Shown one piece after another: positions 17,459-26,669 of a DNA stretch of 64,000 nucleotides. The notes under the pieces are model-generated. The model saw nothing but the letters and a program-made list of their open reading frames with translations, was not told the DNA's origin and searched no databases. Within the stretch, counting starts at the first letter, position 1, and the number at the start of each line of letters is the position of its first letter. This DNA comes from Mucilaginibacter myungsuensis (GTDB lineage: Bacteria > Bacteroidota > Bacteroidia > Sphingobacteriales > Sphingobacteriaceae): the NCBI RefSeq assembly GCF_015222005.1, contig NZ_JADFFL010000001.1, positions 186,001 through 250,000 on the forward strand, written 5' to 3'. The position numbers and the translations under genes are program-made.

Positions 17459-18859
17459 TTAATGAATAGGTGTTTGTGTGTTGTTAAATTGTTCTTTAGA
17501 CGGATCGATACCTTTCTCTTTCCAGTAGTTCTCAATGTGTTCCAACGACTGACCTTTGGTTTCAGGCAGCAATTTGTAAACCACTAAGAACGCTACCACG
17601 CAAAAGAAACCAAAGAACCAAAACGTCCCTGCCGTACCTAAGCCTTTTAATAAGATCGGTGTAAGCTGACCAACGATCGTATCGGCTACCCACATCGTCA
17701 TGATACTGATAGCCAGCGCACGGCCACGAATAGCATTCGGGAATATCTCTGACGCGACCACAAATTTCAGCGGCCCGATGGAGAAAGCAAAACAAGCTAA
17801 GAAGGCTAACACGCATATCAATAACCAAATACTGGTAGTTGCACCGAAGTAAAAACAAAACCCGGTGGCTACCAAAGTAATAGCGGCCCCTGCCGTTCCC
17901 CAAAGGTAAAGCGGGCGTCGTCCCCAGCTGTCAACTTTCCATATCGCCACCAATGTGAACAACATATTAGCCGTCCCAAAGATGATCTGGCTGATCAGTG
18001 AATTACTTAGTGATATCCCTGCGTTGCTTAAAATGCTTGGTCCATAATAGATGATGGCGTTAATTCCGCTAAATTGCGAGAACAACGGCAACAGGATACC
18101 GATCAGTAAAGCACGGCGCATGTTAGGTGCGAATATCTCTTTATATGAACCCTCTGTTTGAGCCGACTGTTCGGTCGTTTCGGCATCGGCTGTTTGTGAT
18201 CCTGATATTTGTTCGATGATCTCGCGCCCTTCACTAATTCGTCCTTTACTGATCAACCACCTTGGACTTTCGGGTATAATTAACAGACCTAAAACAAACA
18301 GGATAGCTGGTATAGCGCCTAAACCAAACATAGCCCGCCATATCTCGTCTTTAAATAACTCGCCACCATTGGTATTGTAGTTAACTAAAGCGGCATTGCT
18401 CAGGTAAGCCACCAGGATACCAAAAGTTAATGCGAACTGGTAGTAAGTCACCAATCGCCCGCGAATATTAGCCGGAGCTATCTCTGAAATATAAAGCGGC
18501 ACTACGTTAGATGCGATACCGATACCGAAACCACCTATCAAACGCGAGGCTATCACCAATGATAAGCCCGGCAAATACGCGCAACCGATAGCCGATAACA
18601 AAAACAAAAATGCCGATAATAATAAAGGCCGACGGCGGCCTAACCTGTCGCTTAACTCGCCCGAAAAAGCGACGCCAATGATACAACCAACCAAGGCGGC
18701 CGATACGAACCAGCCTTCCTGCGCCGGACTAAGAGCAAATTGCTTCTCGACAAAGGGCAACACGCCCGATATCACGGCCATATCAAACCCGAACAGGAAG
18801 CCGCCGAGCGAGGCCACAATAGTGATCAGGCCCAAGCCAATAGTATTTTTCTTCGTCAT
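17459..18859 (-). CDS. MFS sugar porter (mannose or other hexose uptake)
   Basis: A 466-residue 12-helix transporter of the sugar porter family (XylE/GlcP-like). Signatures seen: GFLFGFDMAVISGVLPFVE in helix 1, SDRLGRRRP in the loop after helix 2, RLIGGFGIGIASNVVPLYISE, PESPRWLISKGR before the central loop, DSWGRRPLYLWG and PETKGQSLEHIE at the C-terminus. It probably imports a monosaccharide by proton symport through the inner membrane. It lies between the isomerase-like gene (23 bp upstream) and the GH92 mannosidase (4 bp downstream), so mannose is the best guess for the substrate. Confidence 0.92.
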   Translation of the reverse strand: MTKKNTIGLGLITIVASLGGFLFGFDMAVISGVLPFVEKQFALSPAQEGWFVSAALVGCIIGVAFSGELSDRLGRRRPLLLSAFLFLLSAIGCAYLPGLSLVIASRLIGGFGIGIASNVVPLYISEIAPANIRGRLVTYYQFALTFGILVAYLSNAALVNYNTNGGELFKDEIWRAMFGLGAIPAILFVLGLLIIPESPRWLISKGRISEGREIIEQISGSQTADAETTEQSAQTEGSYKEIFAPNMRRALLIGILLPLFSQFSGINAIIYYGPSILSNAGISLSNSLISQIIFGTANMLFTLVAIWKVDSWGRRPLYLWGTAGAAITLVATGFCFYFGATTSIWLLICVLAFLACFAFSIGPLKFVVASEIFPNAIRGRALAISIMTMWVADTIVGQLTPILLKGLGTAGTFWFFGFFCVVAFLVVYKLLPETKGQSLEHIENYWKEKGIDPSKEQFNNTQTPIH

Positions 18860-18882
18860 AAATAGGTTTATAATTTAATTGG

Positions 18883-20670
18883 TTATGGTTTTATAAAGGC
18901 CCGCACCACTTTAGCACGTGTAGTACTGCGGTTGTAAAGCGTATAGGTTTTAGCAGCGGCGGGTACCACAAAGGTTTCAGCGAAATAAAAAGTCGTTTTG
19001 GGCCCATCTCCCGCTACAATTTCTATCGAGGTACCTTCTACCAACATCAACACATTCACTGAGCCATCGGTCTGCACGGTGATCTTGGTATCAAATTCCA
19101 AGCGTTCCACATCATAAAAATGATCGGCGTGTGTAGGCAGGTGAACGATCTGCCAATTATCGCCCTGTTTGATCACAGATGGTTTGGATATTAACTCATC
19201 GACAACCCGCTGCCCCTTACGCTCAAATTTTAAATTGTTAAAAGCGTGGTCGATATTGATCGCGCGTGGCTGACCGTTCAGATCCAACCGCACCCAATCA
19301 TACATTTTAAAGGTGAAAATATAGGGCGTCGCACTGATCTCTAAAACCAGGTTACCGGCGGCCGCACTATGCACTGTACCGTTGGGGATCAGGAACAGAT
19401 CATGCTTTTTGGCATCGTGCAGTTGCACGTATTTGGTGATATCGATCTTTGTGCCTGTCGCCTGACTATGTTCTAATTCTTCTCTGAATTGTTTCGGGTT
19501 AATATCGTCCTGGAAACCAAGATAAACACTCGCGCCTTCCTGGGCTTCTAAAATGTAATAGGTCTCATCCTGCGTGATCACTGGCTCGCCAAAATGTTGC
19601 TCGATGTATTGTTGCGACGGATGGCATTGGATAGAAAGGTTGCCACCATCCCAGGTGTCCAGAAAGTCGAACCTGATCGGGAAGATGTCGCCAAAGAGCA
19701 TGGCATGTTTACCCAGCACAGCTTCTTTTTGCTTGAACATCAAAAAATCGAACGAGACCTCCAGCAGATTCCCGTCGCTCTCAAAAACGATCCCGTTCTC
19801 CGGCACGATCAACTCGAACGACCAGGCCAGGTTGACGTCCTCTTTATTTAGCCCTTCGATATTTTCCTTCATCCACTGGCCGCCCCAAGCCCCGGCCTCA
19901 AACCATGGCCGAACACGAAAAACCTCCTTACTCATGTGTAGCAGGGCGTTGTTGAAAGGCGCGGCCAACATCCAGTTAATGGTGCCTTTCCACTGTGTAT
20001 CCGCGATCACGGCAATACGATCTACAATGGCTTTTTTATATTCATTCAGTACCGGCCAATCCACAAAGTAGAAGCGCTTGTACATTTCGGCGTTAGTGTC
20101 GGTCTTGCCGCTTCCTAAATTGGTGACTGCTCCGGCACGCATCCGCAATTGCAGCTCATTTTTAGGCAGGTCCAAATAGACCAGTTGGGCATCATGCGCT
20201 ATCATTGAGGAACCTGTACCGATAACTATCGTAATATCAAATTCAGGATCGGCTACTATCTCGCCCTTAAAATTAAAAAATTGACTAAGTGTAAGATCTG
20301 TCTTAGTACCCCAAACAGAGCCGGGTGTGCCGATGAATGTCGATACTAATTCTTCTATCTCTTCCGGTGAGCGGAGATAGTCGGCAGTATCCACCCAACG
20401 TACATTCAGGCCTACATTCTGAAACTCCTGATTTAACGCTTGCTTTACTTCGTTCCAAAATGCACCGATATAACCATCTATCGCCACAAATTTGTGTTCG
20501 GCTATCCAATGTGCTAAAGATGAGTAACCACTAAATATCTTGCCACTACCTACAGCATGGTAAGGATAAATATCATAACCTTCCGGTCGTTCGGCGGTCA
20601 GGCTTGAGGGCATTAAGGGTTGCAGACCTGTACGCCATTTGGCAGCAGGTGTGTTTTGTATGGTATTCAA
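18883..20670 (-). CDS. class I mannose-6-phosphate isomerase fused to an N-terminal degenerate P-loop kinase-like domain
   Basis: About 595 residues from a TTG start at 20670. The frame is open further upstream, but that part would lie before the promoter at 20726-20733, and the TTG opens the conserved-looking N-terminus NTIQNTPAAKWRTGLQPLMP. Residues about 55-190 (TTG numbering) resemble a uridine-kinase-like fold: FVAIDGYIGAFWNEV where a Walker A would sit, VIGTGSSM, LVYLDLPKNELQLRMR. The GK(S/T) of the P-loop is replaced by FWN. Residues about 240-500 are type I phosphomannose isomerase with metal ligands Gln348 and His350 (QCHPSQ), Glu369 (DETYYIL) and His434 (PNGTVHSA). It interconverts mannose-6-P and fructose-6-P. 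First gene of the GH92 operon. Confidence 0.85.
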   Translation of the reverse strand: MNTIQNTPAAKWRTGLQPLMPSSLTAERPEGYDIYPYHAVGSGKIFSGYSSLAHWIAEHKFVAIDGYIGAFWNEVKQALNQEFQNVGLNVRWVDTADYLRSPEEIEELVSTFIGTPGSVWGTKTDLTLSQFFNFKGEIVADPEFDITIVIGTGSSMIAHDAQLVYLDLPKNELQLRMRAGAVTNLGSGKTDTNAEMYKRFYFVDWPVLNEYKKAIVDRIAVIADTQWKGTINWMLAAPFNNALLHMSKEVFRVRPWFEAGAWGGQWMKENIEGLNKEDVNLAWSFELIVPENGIVFESDGNLLEVSFDFLMFKQKEAVLGKHAMLFGDIFPIRFDFLDTWDGGNLSIQCHPSQQYIEQHFGEPVITQDETYYILEAQEGASVYLGFQDDINPKQFREELEHSQATGTKIDITKYVQLHDAKKHDLFLIPNGTVHSAAAGNLVLEISATPYIFTFKMYDWVRLDLNGQPRAINIDHAFNNLKFERKGQRVVDELISKPSVIKQGDNWQIVHLPTHADHFYDVERLEFDTKITVQTDGSVNVLMLVEGTSIEIVAGDGPKTTFYFAETFVVPAAAKTYTLYNRSTTRAKVVRAFIKP

Positions 20671-20717
20671 GATAGTTAATTTAGTTGTTTGGATGGCTTT
20701 AGGCAGCCCTCGTTTTC

Positions 20718-20735
20718 TATATGTACAAACATATA
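20718..20735 (-). promoter_or_regulatory. promoter -7 box overlapped by inverted-repeat operator of the mannose operon
   Basis: A perfect 7-bp inverted repeat (TATATGT-ACAA-ACATATA). The minus-strand -7 box TATGTTTG (plus 20726-20733) lies inside it, and an ATTG about 20 nt upstream is a plausible -33 element. The divergent gntR gene starts 87 bp away, so GntR binding here would block RNA polymerase. The operator role is inferred. Confidence 0.6.
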
Positions 20736-20821
20736 AACATATTAGCTCCAAACCAATATTATTTTTAAATTTGGACCTGCATTTGAGTTCGCCCAAGGCG
20801 TCACTTTAGTAAACTGAACGG

Positions 20822-21556
20822 ATGAAAATATCTATCGATCATAAAAGCCCCATCCCACTGCACCTGCAGGCCGAGGAATTGTTGCGCAACATGATCAAAG
20901 ACCCGCAATATGCCGATGGCAAGCTGCTGCCCAACGAGGTTGACCTAGCCAAGCAACTGGCGATATCACGAACTACCTTAAGGCACGCTATTAACAAATT
21001 GGTTTACGATGGCTTACTGATCCGCAAAAAAGGTGTGGGTACTAAGGTTGCAGGTGTCGAGGTAAGTTCACGCTCTAACAACTGGCTCAGCTTTTCGCAA
21101 GAGATGCAGGCGCGTGGTATCCCGGTCAAAAATTTTGAGCTACACATTAGTTGGGTATTACCGGAAGGCCCGGTGGCCAACTTCTTTGAGATTGCTCCTG
21201 ATAAAAAAGTACTAAAACTTGAACGTCTGCGCGGCAGACAAGAAGGCCCATTTGTTTACTTCGTATCCTACTTCCACCCGCGTGTGGGATTAACGGGCGA
21301 AGAAGATTTTAAACGACCATTGTACGAGATCTTAGAGACAGACCACTCCGTAATAGCCGACCTATCCAAAGAAGAGATCAGCGCCCGTGTGGCCGATAAA
21401 ACGATAGCTGCCAAACTCGAAGTGGAGTCTGGCAGCCCGATCTTATTTCGCAAACGATTTGTGTTTGACCGCGGCGACCGCCCCATAGAATACAACCTGG
21501 GCTATTACCGCGCCGATAGTTTTATCTACACTACCGAAAGCCGCCGCGAGCAGTAG
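20822..21556 (+). CDS. GntR family (HutC/UTRA type) transcriptional regulator
   Basis: A 244-residue regulator. The N-terminal winged helix-turn-helix (about 1-75) shows LHLQAEELLRNMI, LLPNEVDLAKQLAISRTTLRHAINKLV and GVGTKVAG. The UTRA ligand-binding domain covers about 85-240 (KVLKLERLRGRQEGPFVYFVSYFHP, PILFRKRFVFDRGDRPIEYNLGYYRAD). Such regulators usually bind a sugar phosphate or similar metabolite and release DNA. It is divergent from the isomerase/porter/GH92 operon and separated by 151 bp that hold the inverted repeat at 20718-20735, so it most likely controls that operon in response to a mannose-derived ligand. Confidence 0.92.
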   Translation: MKISIDHKSPIPLHLQAEELLRNMIKDPQYADGKLLPNEVDLAKQLAISRTTLRHAINKLVYDGLLIRKKGVGTKVAGVEVSSRSNNWLSFSQEMQARGIPVKNFELHISWVLPEGPVANFFEIAPDKKVLKLERLRGRQEGPFVYFVSYFHPRVGLTGEEDFKRPLYEILETDHSVIADLSKEEISARVADKTIAAKLEVESGSPILFRKRFVFDRGDRPIEYNLGYYRADSFIYTTESRREQ

Positions 21557-21559
21557 GTG

Positions 21560-22972
21560 CTAATTATTGTCGCCGTTCTTAGGTTGCCGTGTCAGTGCTT
21601 CCATTTCTGTCGCGATACCTTTGTCGTTTTGCTGTTTCATAAAAGCATCAAGCTTGCTCCGAAGATCTGCCTTAGCTGAGGCGTACTTCGGATCGGAGGC
21701 GATATTCTTTAAATTAAAAGGGTCGTTCTCTATATCGTATAACTCTTCCTCGGGACGGGTCTGATAAAATGATGCCCTTACCGAATCCGTTGCCATCCAC
21801 TGTTTGAACATGATGGAATTAGTCACTGTGTTTTTGAACTTGCCCTTATAGTTGAGGTTACGGATATACAGGTACTTACTATTCCGCGCCGAACGTACCG
21901 CGTACGCATCACTGCCTGCAATAATGCCACGGGTGGTCTGCTCGGCAAAAACATAGTCGCGCAGGTGGGTGTCCTCCCCTTTCAGTATCTTTTTAATACT
22001 CAATCCGTCAAAGCCCATGTTACCGTTACCATCTTTGCTACCGGTATTGATCTTGGTCGGGTCGCCGCCCGCAATGTCTATCAAAGTCGGTAATACGTCA
22101 ATATACTCCATCATGGCTGGATTGCGGGTTCCCGGCTTCACAACGCCCGGCCAGCGTACGATAAAACCCGAATGCAGGCCTTGATCATATAAGGTCCATT
22201 TAGAGAACGGGAAAGAGTTACCTTGCTCGGTCAGGAATAATACGATGGTATTGTCTTTCTGTCCCGAACGTTCGATGATGTTAAGACATTCACCCACAAG
22301 GCTATCCAGATAAGTAACCTCGGCAAAGTACTTGGCCATTTGTTTGCGGGTATTTTTAGCATCCAGCATATTGGGAGCCAATTTGATCTTATCCGGATCG
22401 TAAGCGCTTTGATCGCCGCGATTCCAGGGCTCGTGTGGCTGGTTACTGGTGAACATCAGGAAGAACGGCTTATCGCTCGACTTTTTGCCGGCGATATACT
22501 TTTCGGCAATACTCAGGTCAACATCCTTGCCCTCGCCACCGTCGTGATCCCGGCCTCCAATGTGCTCAAGAGGATAGGCTTCTTCAGGCGCATAATGGCG
22601 TTTACCGATCAGTGCCGTATTGTAACCCAACTGTTGCAGGTAAACCGGCAAGGTTTTGATGCCTTTATAGATCATGGTATGGTTGGGATAAGCCCCGCTC
22701 CTTACCGGACCTAGGCCTGTCAACAACGATTGCCTTGTTGGCGAACACACCGGCACCATATTGTACATGTTATCCATACACACACCTTCAGAAGCTAACT
22801 TGGCCAGATTAGGTGTATGAACTTGTTTACTACCATAGGGTTCTATGTCACGCATGGTCAGGTCATCTGCCATGATCAATACGATATTGGGTTTAGCGGT
22901 CGTCTTTTTAGCTTGCGCGAAAACTGAGCTCACACTCGCTACTAATAATAAATATAATAAACTGTATTTCAT
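21560..22972 (-). CDS. secreted sulfatase (family S1, formylglycine type)
   Basis: A 470-residue type I sulfatase with a signal peptide (1-20, ending VFAQ). The metal-binding ADD (35-37) is followed by the sulfatase signature CSPTRQSLLTG, in which Cys76 is the residue converted to formylglycine. Further active-site motifs are GKRHYAPEE, NQPHEPW and a GLHSGFIVRWPG segment. It hydrolyses a sulfate ester on a glycan in the periplasm or outside; the subfamily is not fixed. Third gene of a probable operon (oxidoreductase, sulfatase, sulfatase) with a 17-bp gap to the gene before. No maturase gene (FGE or anSME) is present in the window, so maturation depends on a gene elsewhere. The convergent gntR stop is 4 bp away. 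Confidence 0.93.
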   Translation of the reverse strand: MKYSLLYLLLVASVSSVFAQAKKTTAKPNIVLIMADDLTMRDIEPYGSKQVHTPNLAKLASEGVCMDNMYNMVPVCSPTRQSLLTGLGPVRSGAYPNHTMIYKGIKTLPVYLQQLGYNTALIGKRHYAPEEAYPLEHIGGRDHDGGEGKDVDLSIAEKYIAGKKSSDKPFFLMFTSNQPHEPWNRGDQSAYDPDKIKLAPNMLDAKNTRKQMAKYFAEVTYLDSLVGECLNIIERSGQKDNTIVLFLTEQGNSFPFSKWTLYDQGLHSGFIVRWPGVVKPGTRNPAMMEYIDVLPTLIDIAGGDPTKINTGSKDGNGNMGFDGLSIKKILKGEDTHLRDYVFAEQTTRGIIAGSDAYAVRSARNSKYLYIRNLNYKGKFKNTVTNSIMFKQWMATDSVRASFYQTRPEEELYDIENDPFNLKNIASDPKYASAKADLRSKLDAFMKQQNDKGIATEMEALTRQPKNGDNN

Positions 22973-22989
22973 AATGATATGAATCTTAT

Positions 22990-24375
22990 TTATTTGATCA
23001 ATTTAGGTAGTTCGGCCCACCACTTTGTTAGCTTAGTTTTCATCTCATCTACCAATTTCGGGTGATCAGCGGCAATGTTGGCAGATTCGTTCTTGTCTTT
23101 TATGATGTCGTATAGCTCTACATTACTGCCGTCGCTGTTCATCAGCAATTTCCACTGACCGGAACGCAAGGCAAGGTTAGGGCTTTTATCCACCGGGCGC
23201 GGGTAAGCAAAGGCAATAGTGTTGCGCCCATACTCCCAATAAATATCGTTGGTACGGGCAGATGGCTTGCCTAACAAAGTGGGACTACGGTCCATACCGT
23301 CGCCTTTGTAACCTGCCGGGCGTTTGATGCCAGCTATCCGGGCCAGACTTGGCAACAGATCAAGTGCGCTGACCTCCGAATTTTCGTCGACCGTACCCGC
23401 TGGGATATGCCCCGGCCAGGCGATCAGGAAGGGCATACGGGTGCCACCCTCGTAAAGCGACAGTTTAGACCCACGCAAACCAGCGGCACGGCTGCCTTTA
23501 AAACTTGGTAGCGGTCCATTGTCACTGGTGAAGATCACAATGGTGTTCTTATCAGCGCCTATCTCTTTTAGTCCGTCCAGCAGGTGCCCTACTTGCTTAT
23601 CATATTCTTTCAGCACCAATTTAAAAGCCGCTTCCTCGTTAGGGTTCACTGGGTATTGGCCGGTGTATTCGGTCTCTTTACGCGGTACCCAGGGTGTGTG
23701 CACATCATCAGGCCACAAATTAACAAAGCAGGGCTGGCCTTTATGACGTTTCATAAAATCCAGGGTCTTTTCTACAAAGTACTTGGTACGGTCCCAACGC
23801 TTTATGCTGTCCTTATCCGACCATATCCAATTCGTCGCGGTCAGCAGCGGATCAGGATCGGGGCTTTCGTAAGTGCTATTGTGCTCATCATAACCATACC
23901 GATCAAAGTTGGGCGCTTCTTTTATATCACGACCACCACCCATGTGCCATTTGCCAAAATGCCCTGTGGCATAACCACCGTCTTTAAAAACACGGGCGAT
24001 AGATGGTGCTTGGGGATCCAAAAAATCAGCCTGCTGCGCATCAGCATTGTGTTTTTTGTTATCCAGGTAGGTAGAGAAATTCCAACGACCCGGATATTGC
24101 CCCGTTAGTAAACCGGCCCTGGACGGCGAGCAGATGGGTGCTGCACTGTAATAGCTCCCAAATTTGCGCCCCATCTTAGCCAGGCGGTCCAGATTTGGCG
24201 TTGGCACAAAGTTGCCACCAAAGGCGCCAATGTCGCTATAGCCCATGTCATCCGTTAGGATGATGATAATGTTAGGGCGGTTATCAGCTACTTTCTTTTT
24301 AAGAGGTTTAGGGCCGGCGACAGCCGATATCACTACTACTGTTAAAGCACAAACATTAAAAAATCTCATCATCAT
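22990..24375 (-). CDS. secreted sulfatase (family S1, formylglycine type)
   Basis: A 461-residue type I sulfatase. Three ATG codons in a row open the gene (24367-24375); any may serve as start, followed by a hydrophobic signal (FFNVCALTVVVISAVAG). Metal ligands TDD (41-43), signature CSPSRAGLLTG with Cys82 as formylglycine precursor, GHFGKWHMGGG, DDVHTPW and FTSDNGPLPSFKG are all present. The pattern is close to arylsulfatase/N-acetylgalactosamine-6-sulfatase types. Second in the oxidoreductase-sulfatase-sulfatase operon, 51 bp after the oxidoreductase. The two sulfatases are clearly different in sequence and so probably attack different sulfate positions. Confidence 0.93.
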   Translation of the reverse strand: MMMRFFNVCALTVVVISAVAGPKPLKKKVADNRPNIIIILTDDMGYSDIGAFGGNFVPTPNLDRLAKMGRKFGSYYSAAPICSPSRAGLLTGQYPGRWNFSTYLDNKKHNADAQQADFLDPQAPSIARVFKDGGYATGHFGKWHMGGGRDIKEAPNFDRYGYDEHNSTYESPDPDPLLTATNWIWSDKDSIKRWDRTKYFVEKTLDFMKRHKGQPCFVNLWPDDVHTPWVPRKETEYTGQYPVNPNEEAAFKLVLKEYDKQVGHLLDGLKEIGADKNTIVIFTSDNGPLPSFKGSRAAGLRGSKLSLYEGGTRMPFLIAWPGHIPAGTVDENSEVSALDLLPSLARIAGIKRPAGYKGDGMDRSPTLLGKPSARTNDIYWEYGRNTIAFAYPRPVDKSPNLALRSGQWKLLMNSDGSNVELYDIIKDKNESANIAADHPKLVDEMKTKLTKWWAELPKLIK

Positions 24376-24426
24376 ATTTCTTCGTCTTGATCCTTAACTC
24401 TATACTCTTGATTCTTTTTTGACTCT

Positions 24427-26421
24427 CTATTTTTTAACGAACAACACCGCATCCGCTACAACTATTCCATCAGCGCCCTCATTGGTCAGTTGCACATAAG
24501 CGCTCTTACCAGCGGGCAGCTGCATATCCCCGATGTTCACCCATTCTCCGGATGTTTGCCCTACTATCTGAATGTCACCTTTGTTGATGGACTTAGTTAC
24601 TATTGCGCTACCGTCGAACAGCTGCACCTCGGTCTCGTTGGTCGCCTTGCCAACCTTCGGACAGTAAATGTACACCTGGTAAACACCGGCAGTTTTCACC
24701 TCGGGACTAAATTTGATATTTGCCGCAACTGCCGCTTTGGTAGTGTCAACAAGGTACGATGGTCCGTAACCGCCGTTCCTTTCTCGTTTCCAATTGCCAG
24801 TGGTGGTTATGTCATCGGCATCATCGTTATCTACTAATATCTCGGGTGTGCTATGATCAACCAATGGATTGTCCTTCAATTCATCCATCAGTTTTTTGAC
24901 ATCGATCTGCTGTACGCCAGCCTTAGCATCAATAGCCTGGCAAGCCGCCACTGCCGACGATTGCGCCAGCACCATAAACACCGGCTCCATCCTTATGGAC
25001 CCATAAGCCATGTGACTGGCCGACATACATATCGGCACCAACAAATTGGTGCACTCCGTCCGTTTTGGCGTGATAGAACGATAAGCGATCGGGTATGGAC
25101 TAATGCCGCGCAGCTGCACGTCGCCCTCATTTTTCACCATGCCATTAACCACAACTCGCTGCGCGTTGTGCGAATCCATGTTGTAAGCGCCCATGCCCAC
25201 TTTATCATCCACGGTGGTCTTGTGTTCGCAATTGGCTTGCGTCATCACGTACTCACCGACCATGCGGCGGGCCTCGCGCACATACATCTGCGGACTAAAG
25301 TTCCCTGTTTTGATATACTCATCTTTAGGGTAGCCCCATTTAAGCATTTGATCGCGCAGGTGTTGCGGCATACGTGGGTCATGACCTATGAAATAAAGTA
25401 AGCCTTTGGTGTATTCGGTATGTGCTTTGATGATAGCTGCCCGGGTTTTATAGTCTCCGTTTGGATAATCGTAATTCGCGCCGATCATATCGGTAGAAAA
25501 TGGGCCATTGTTGTTAATGTCCGTTTTGTTATTGGGCATGCGGTCTATTTTCAGAAAAGGGATCAGGTCTTTAGCCGGCTTCTTTTCCAGATAGCGAAGC
25601 AGTAATTCGTACTTGGTAGAGTCATAATTAATGGGGCGTGTAATATCGATACGGTTAGCCGGATCATTGGTCAGGCACAGCCTGAAGTTATACGATTGTA
25701 CCTTGGTATCTCCTGTACCCGGCGCGGCGACCTTCTCGGGACTGATACCCCACAATACCCCGCTTTCGGGCTGACCTTTGATCTTGTAAGGGTCGATACC
25801 ATCAGGGAACTGGTGCTGGTCTTTCATTTGCACGCCGTTAACGGTCTCGTTGTAAGTGTCATTAGCCTCTCTCCCCACCGTATAGCTTACACCAGCTTTG
25901 GCCATCAGATCGCCCTCGTAAGTGCAGTCGATATATTGCTTAGCCTGGATACTATTTGTGGATGAGGGCTTTAACGAGTTCTCCATCAGCACGGAAATGA
26001 TCTTAGTTCCGGACTTGCTTACTGACCTTAATCGCGTGTTATACATTACCTTAAAGGTGCCGCGCTTCACATAGTCGAGAAAAATACCCTCAGCAACACT
26101 CGGTTCGAAGGTCCATTGTTCAAATTTGCCGTAATGCTGACCTATGCGGCGGTAAAAGTCGCGCGCTAAGCCGGTCACTACGTACTTGTTGCCGATATCG
26201 GTGAAGCCTAAACCACCGGTTGATAACCCGCCGAGGCGTTCGCCCGGTTCGATCAACACTACCGACTTACCCATTTTTGCGGCGGTGTAAGCCGCGATCA
26301 CTCCGGCCGATGTCCCTCCGTAGACACAAACGTTAACAGAGGTGTTTTTTTTTGACGACTGGCCCAATGCCGATGTCAGCATGAAACAACAAGCCAAAGC
26401 AAGCGCGAATAGTTTATTCAT
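24427..26421 (-). CDS. secreted FAD-dependent oxidoreductase with C-terminal golvesin-like domain
   Basis: A 664-residue protein with a signal peptide (1-20, ending SALGQ). The Rossmann dinucleotide motif VCVYGGTSAGVIAAYTAAKMGKSVVLIEP (30-58) and ERLGGLSTGGLGFTD (61-75) place it in the FAD_oxidored family (PF12831), which is common in polysaccharide loci of Bacteroidota and Planctomycetota. Motifs such as IDCTYEGDLMAKAG and YVREARRMVGEYVMTQ continue the family pattern to about residue 520. A beta-sandwich of the golvesin/xanthan-lyase C-terminal type follows from about 535 (LVDNDDADDITTTGNWKRE, VYQVYIYCP, GEWVNIGDMQLPAGKSAYVQL). It probably oxidises a sugar in the periplasm; the real substrate is unknown. 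First gene of the operon with two sulfatases. Confidence 0.85.
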   Translation of the reverse strand: MNKLFALALACCFMLTSALGQSSKKNTSVNVCVYGGTSAGVIAAYTAAKMGKSVVLIEPGERLGGLSTGGLGFTDIGNKYVVTGLARDFYRRIGQHYGKFEQWTFEPSVAEGIFLDYVKRGTFKVMYNTRLRSVSKSGTKIISVLMENSLKPSSTNSIQAKQYIDCTYEGDLMAKAGVSYTVGREANDTYNETVNGVQMKDQHQFPDGIDPYKIKGQPESGVLWGISPEKVAAPGTGDTKVQSYNFRLCLTNDPANRIDITRPINYDSTKYELLLRYLEKKPAKDLIPFLKIDRMPNNKTDINNNGPFSTDMIGANYDYPNGDYKTRAAIIKAHTEYTKGLLYFIGHDPRMPQHLRDQMLKWGYPKDEYIKTGNFSPQMYVREARRMVGEYVMTQANCEHKTTVDDKVGMGAYNMDSHNAQRVVVNGMVKNEGDVQLRGISPYPIAYRSITPKRTECTNLLVPICMSASHMAYGSIRMEPVFMVLAQSSAVAACQAIDAKAGVQQIDVKKLMDELKDNPLVDHSTPEILVDNDDADDITTTGNWKRERNGGYGPSYLVDTTKAAVAANIKFSPEVKTAGVYQVYIYCPKVGKATNETEVQLFDGSAIVTKSINKGDIQIVGQTSGEWVNIGDMQLPAGKSAYVQLTNEGADGIVVADAVLFVKK

Positions 26422-26601
26422 ATAGAGATGACAGAGAGAGTTAAGATAAGCAAGTTGTTAATTTTTATCCGCAAACGCAGGATCGTATCTGATTTTTTAT
26501 GATCCAGAAAAATAATTGAGGCCGGTTGAAATGTTCGGGGGGAATTATTCGTCTACTGTTATATGGAACACTATTAAAATTTGTTAAAATATGCTAAAAA
26601 T

Positions 26602-26632
26602 TTTGGCATGTAAATTAAATCAATTATATTTG
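26602..26632 (+). promoter_or_regulatory. Bacteroidota promoter of the MFS gene (TTTG-N19-TATATTTG)
   Basis: A -33 TTTG at 26602-26605 and a -7 TATATTTG at 26625-26632, separated by 19 bp, match the Bacteroidota housekeeping promoter exactly. The expected transcript start is about 30 nt before the ATG at 26670. Confidence 0.8.
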
Positions 26633-26669
26633 TAAACTCGGTCATACGTCTGCTACTTCCCTTTCACTA

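Noticed and set aside
23584..24108. 174-codon plus-strand frame opposite a sulfatase gene
   Set aside because: It overlaps fully with the active-site region of a convincing sulfatase on the other strand and looks like shadow sequence.
24853..25401. 182-codon plus-strand frame opposite the FAD oxidoreductase
   Set aside because: Histidine- and arginine-rich translation typical of an antisense shadow; no motif and no promoter.
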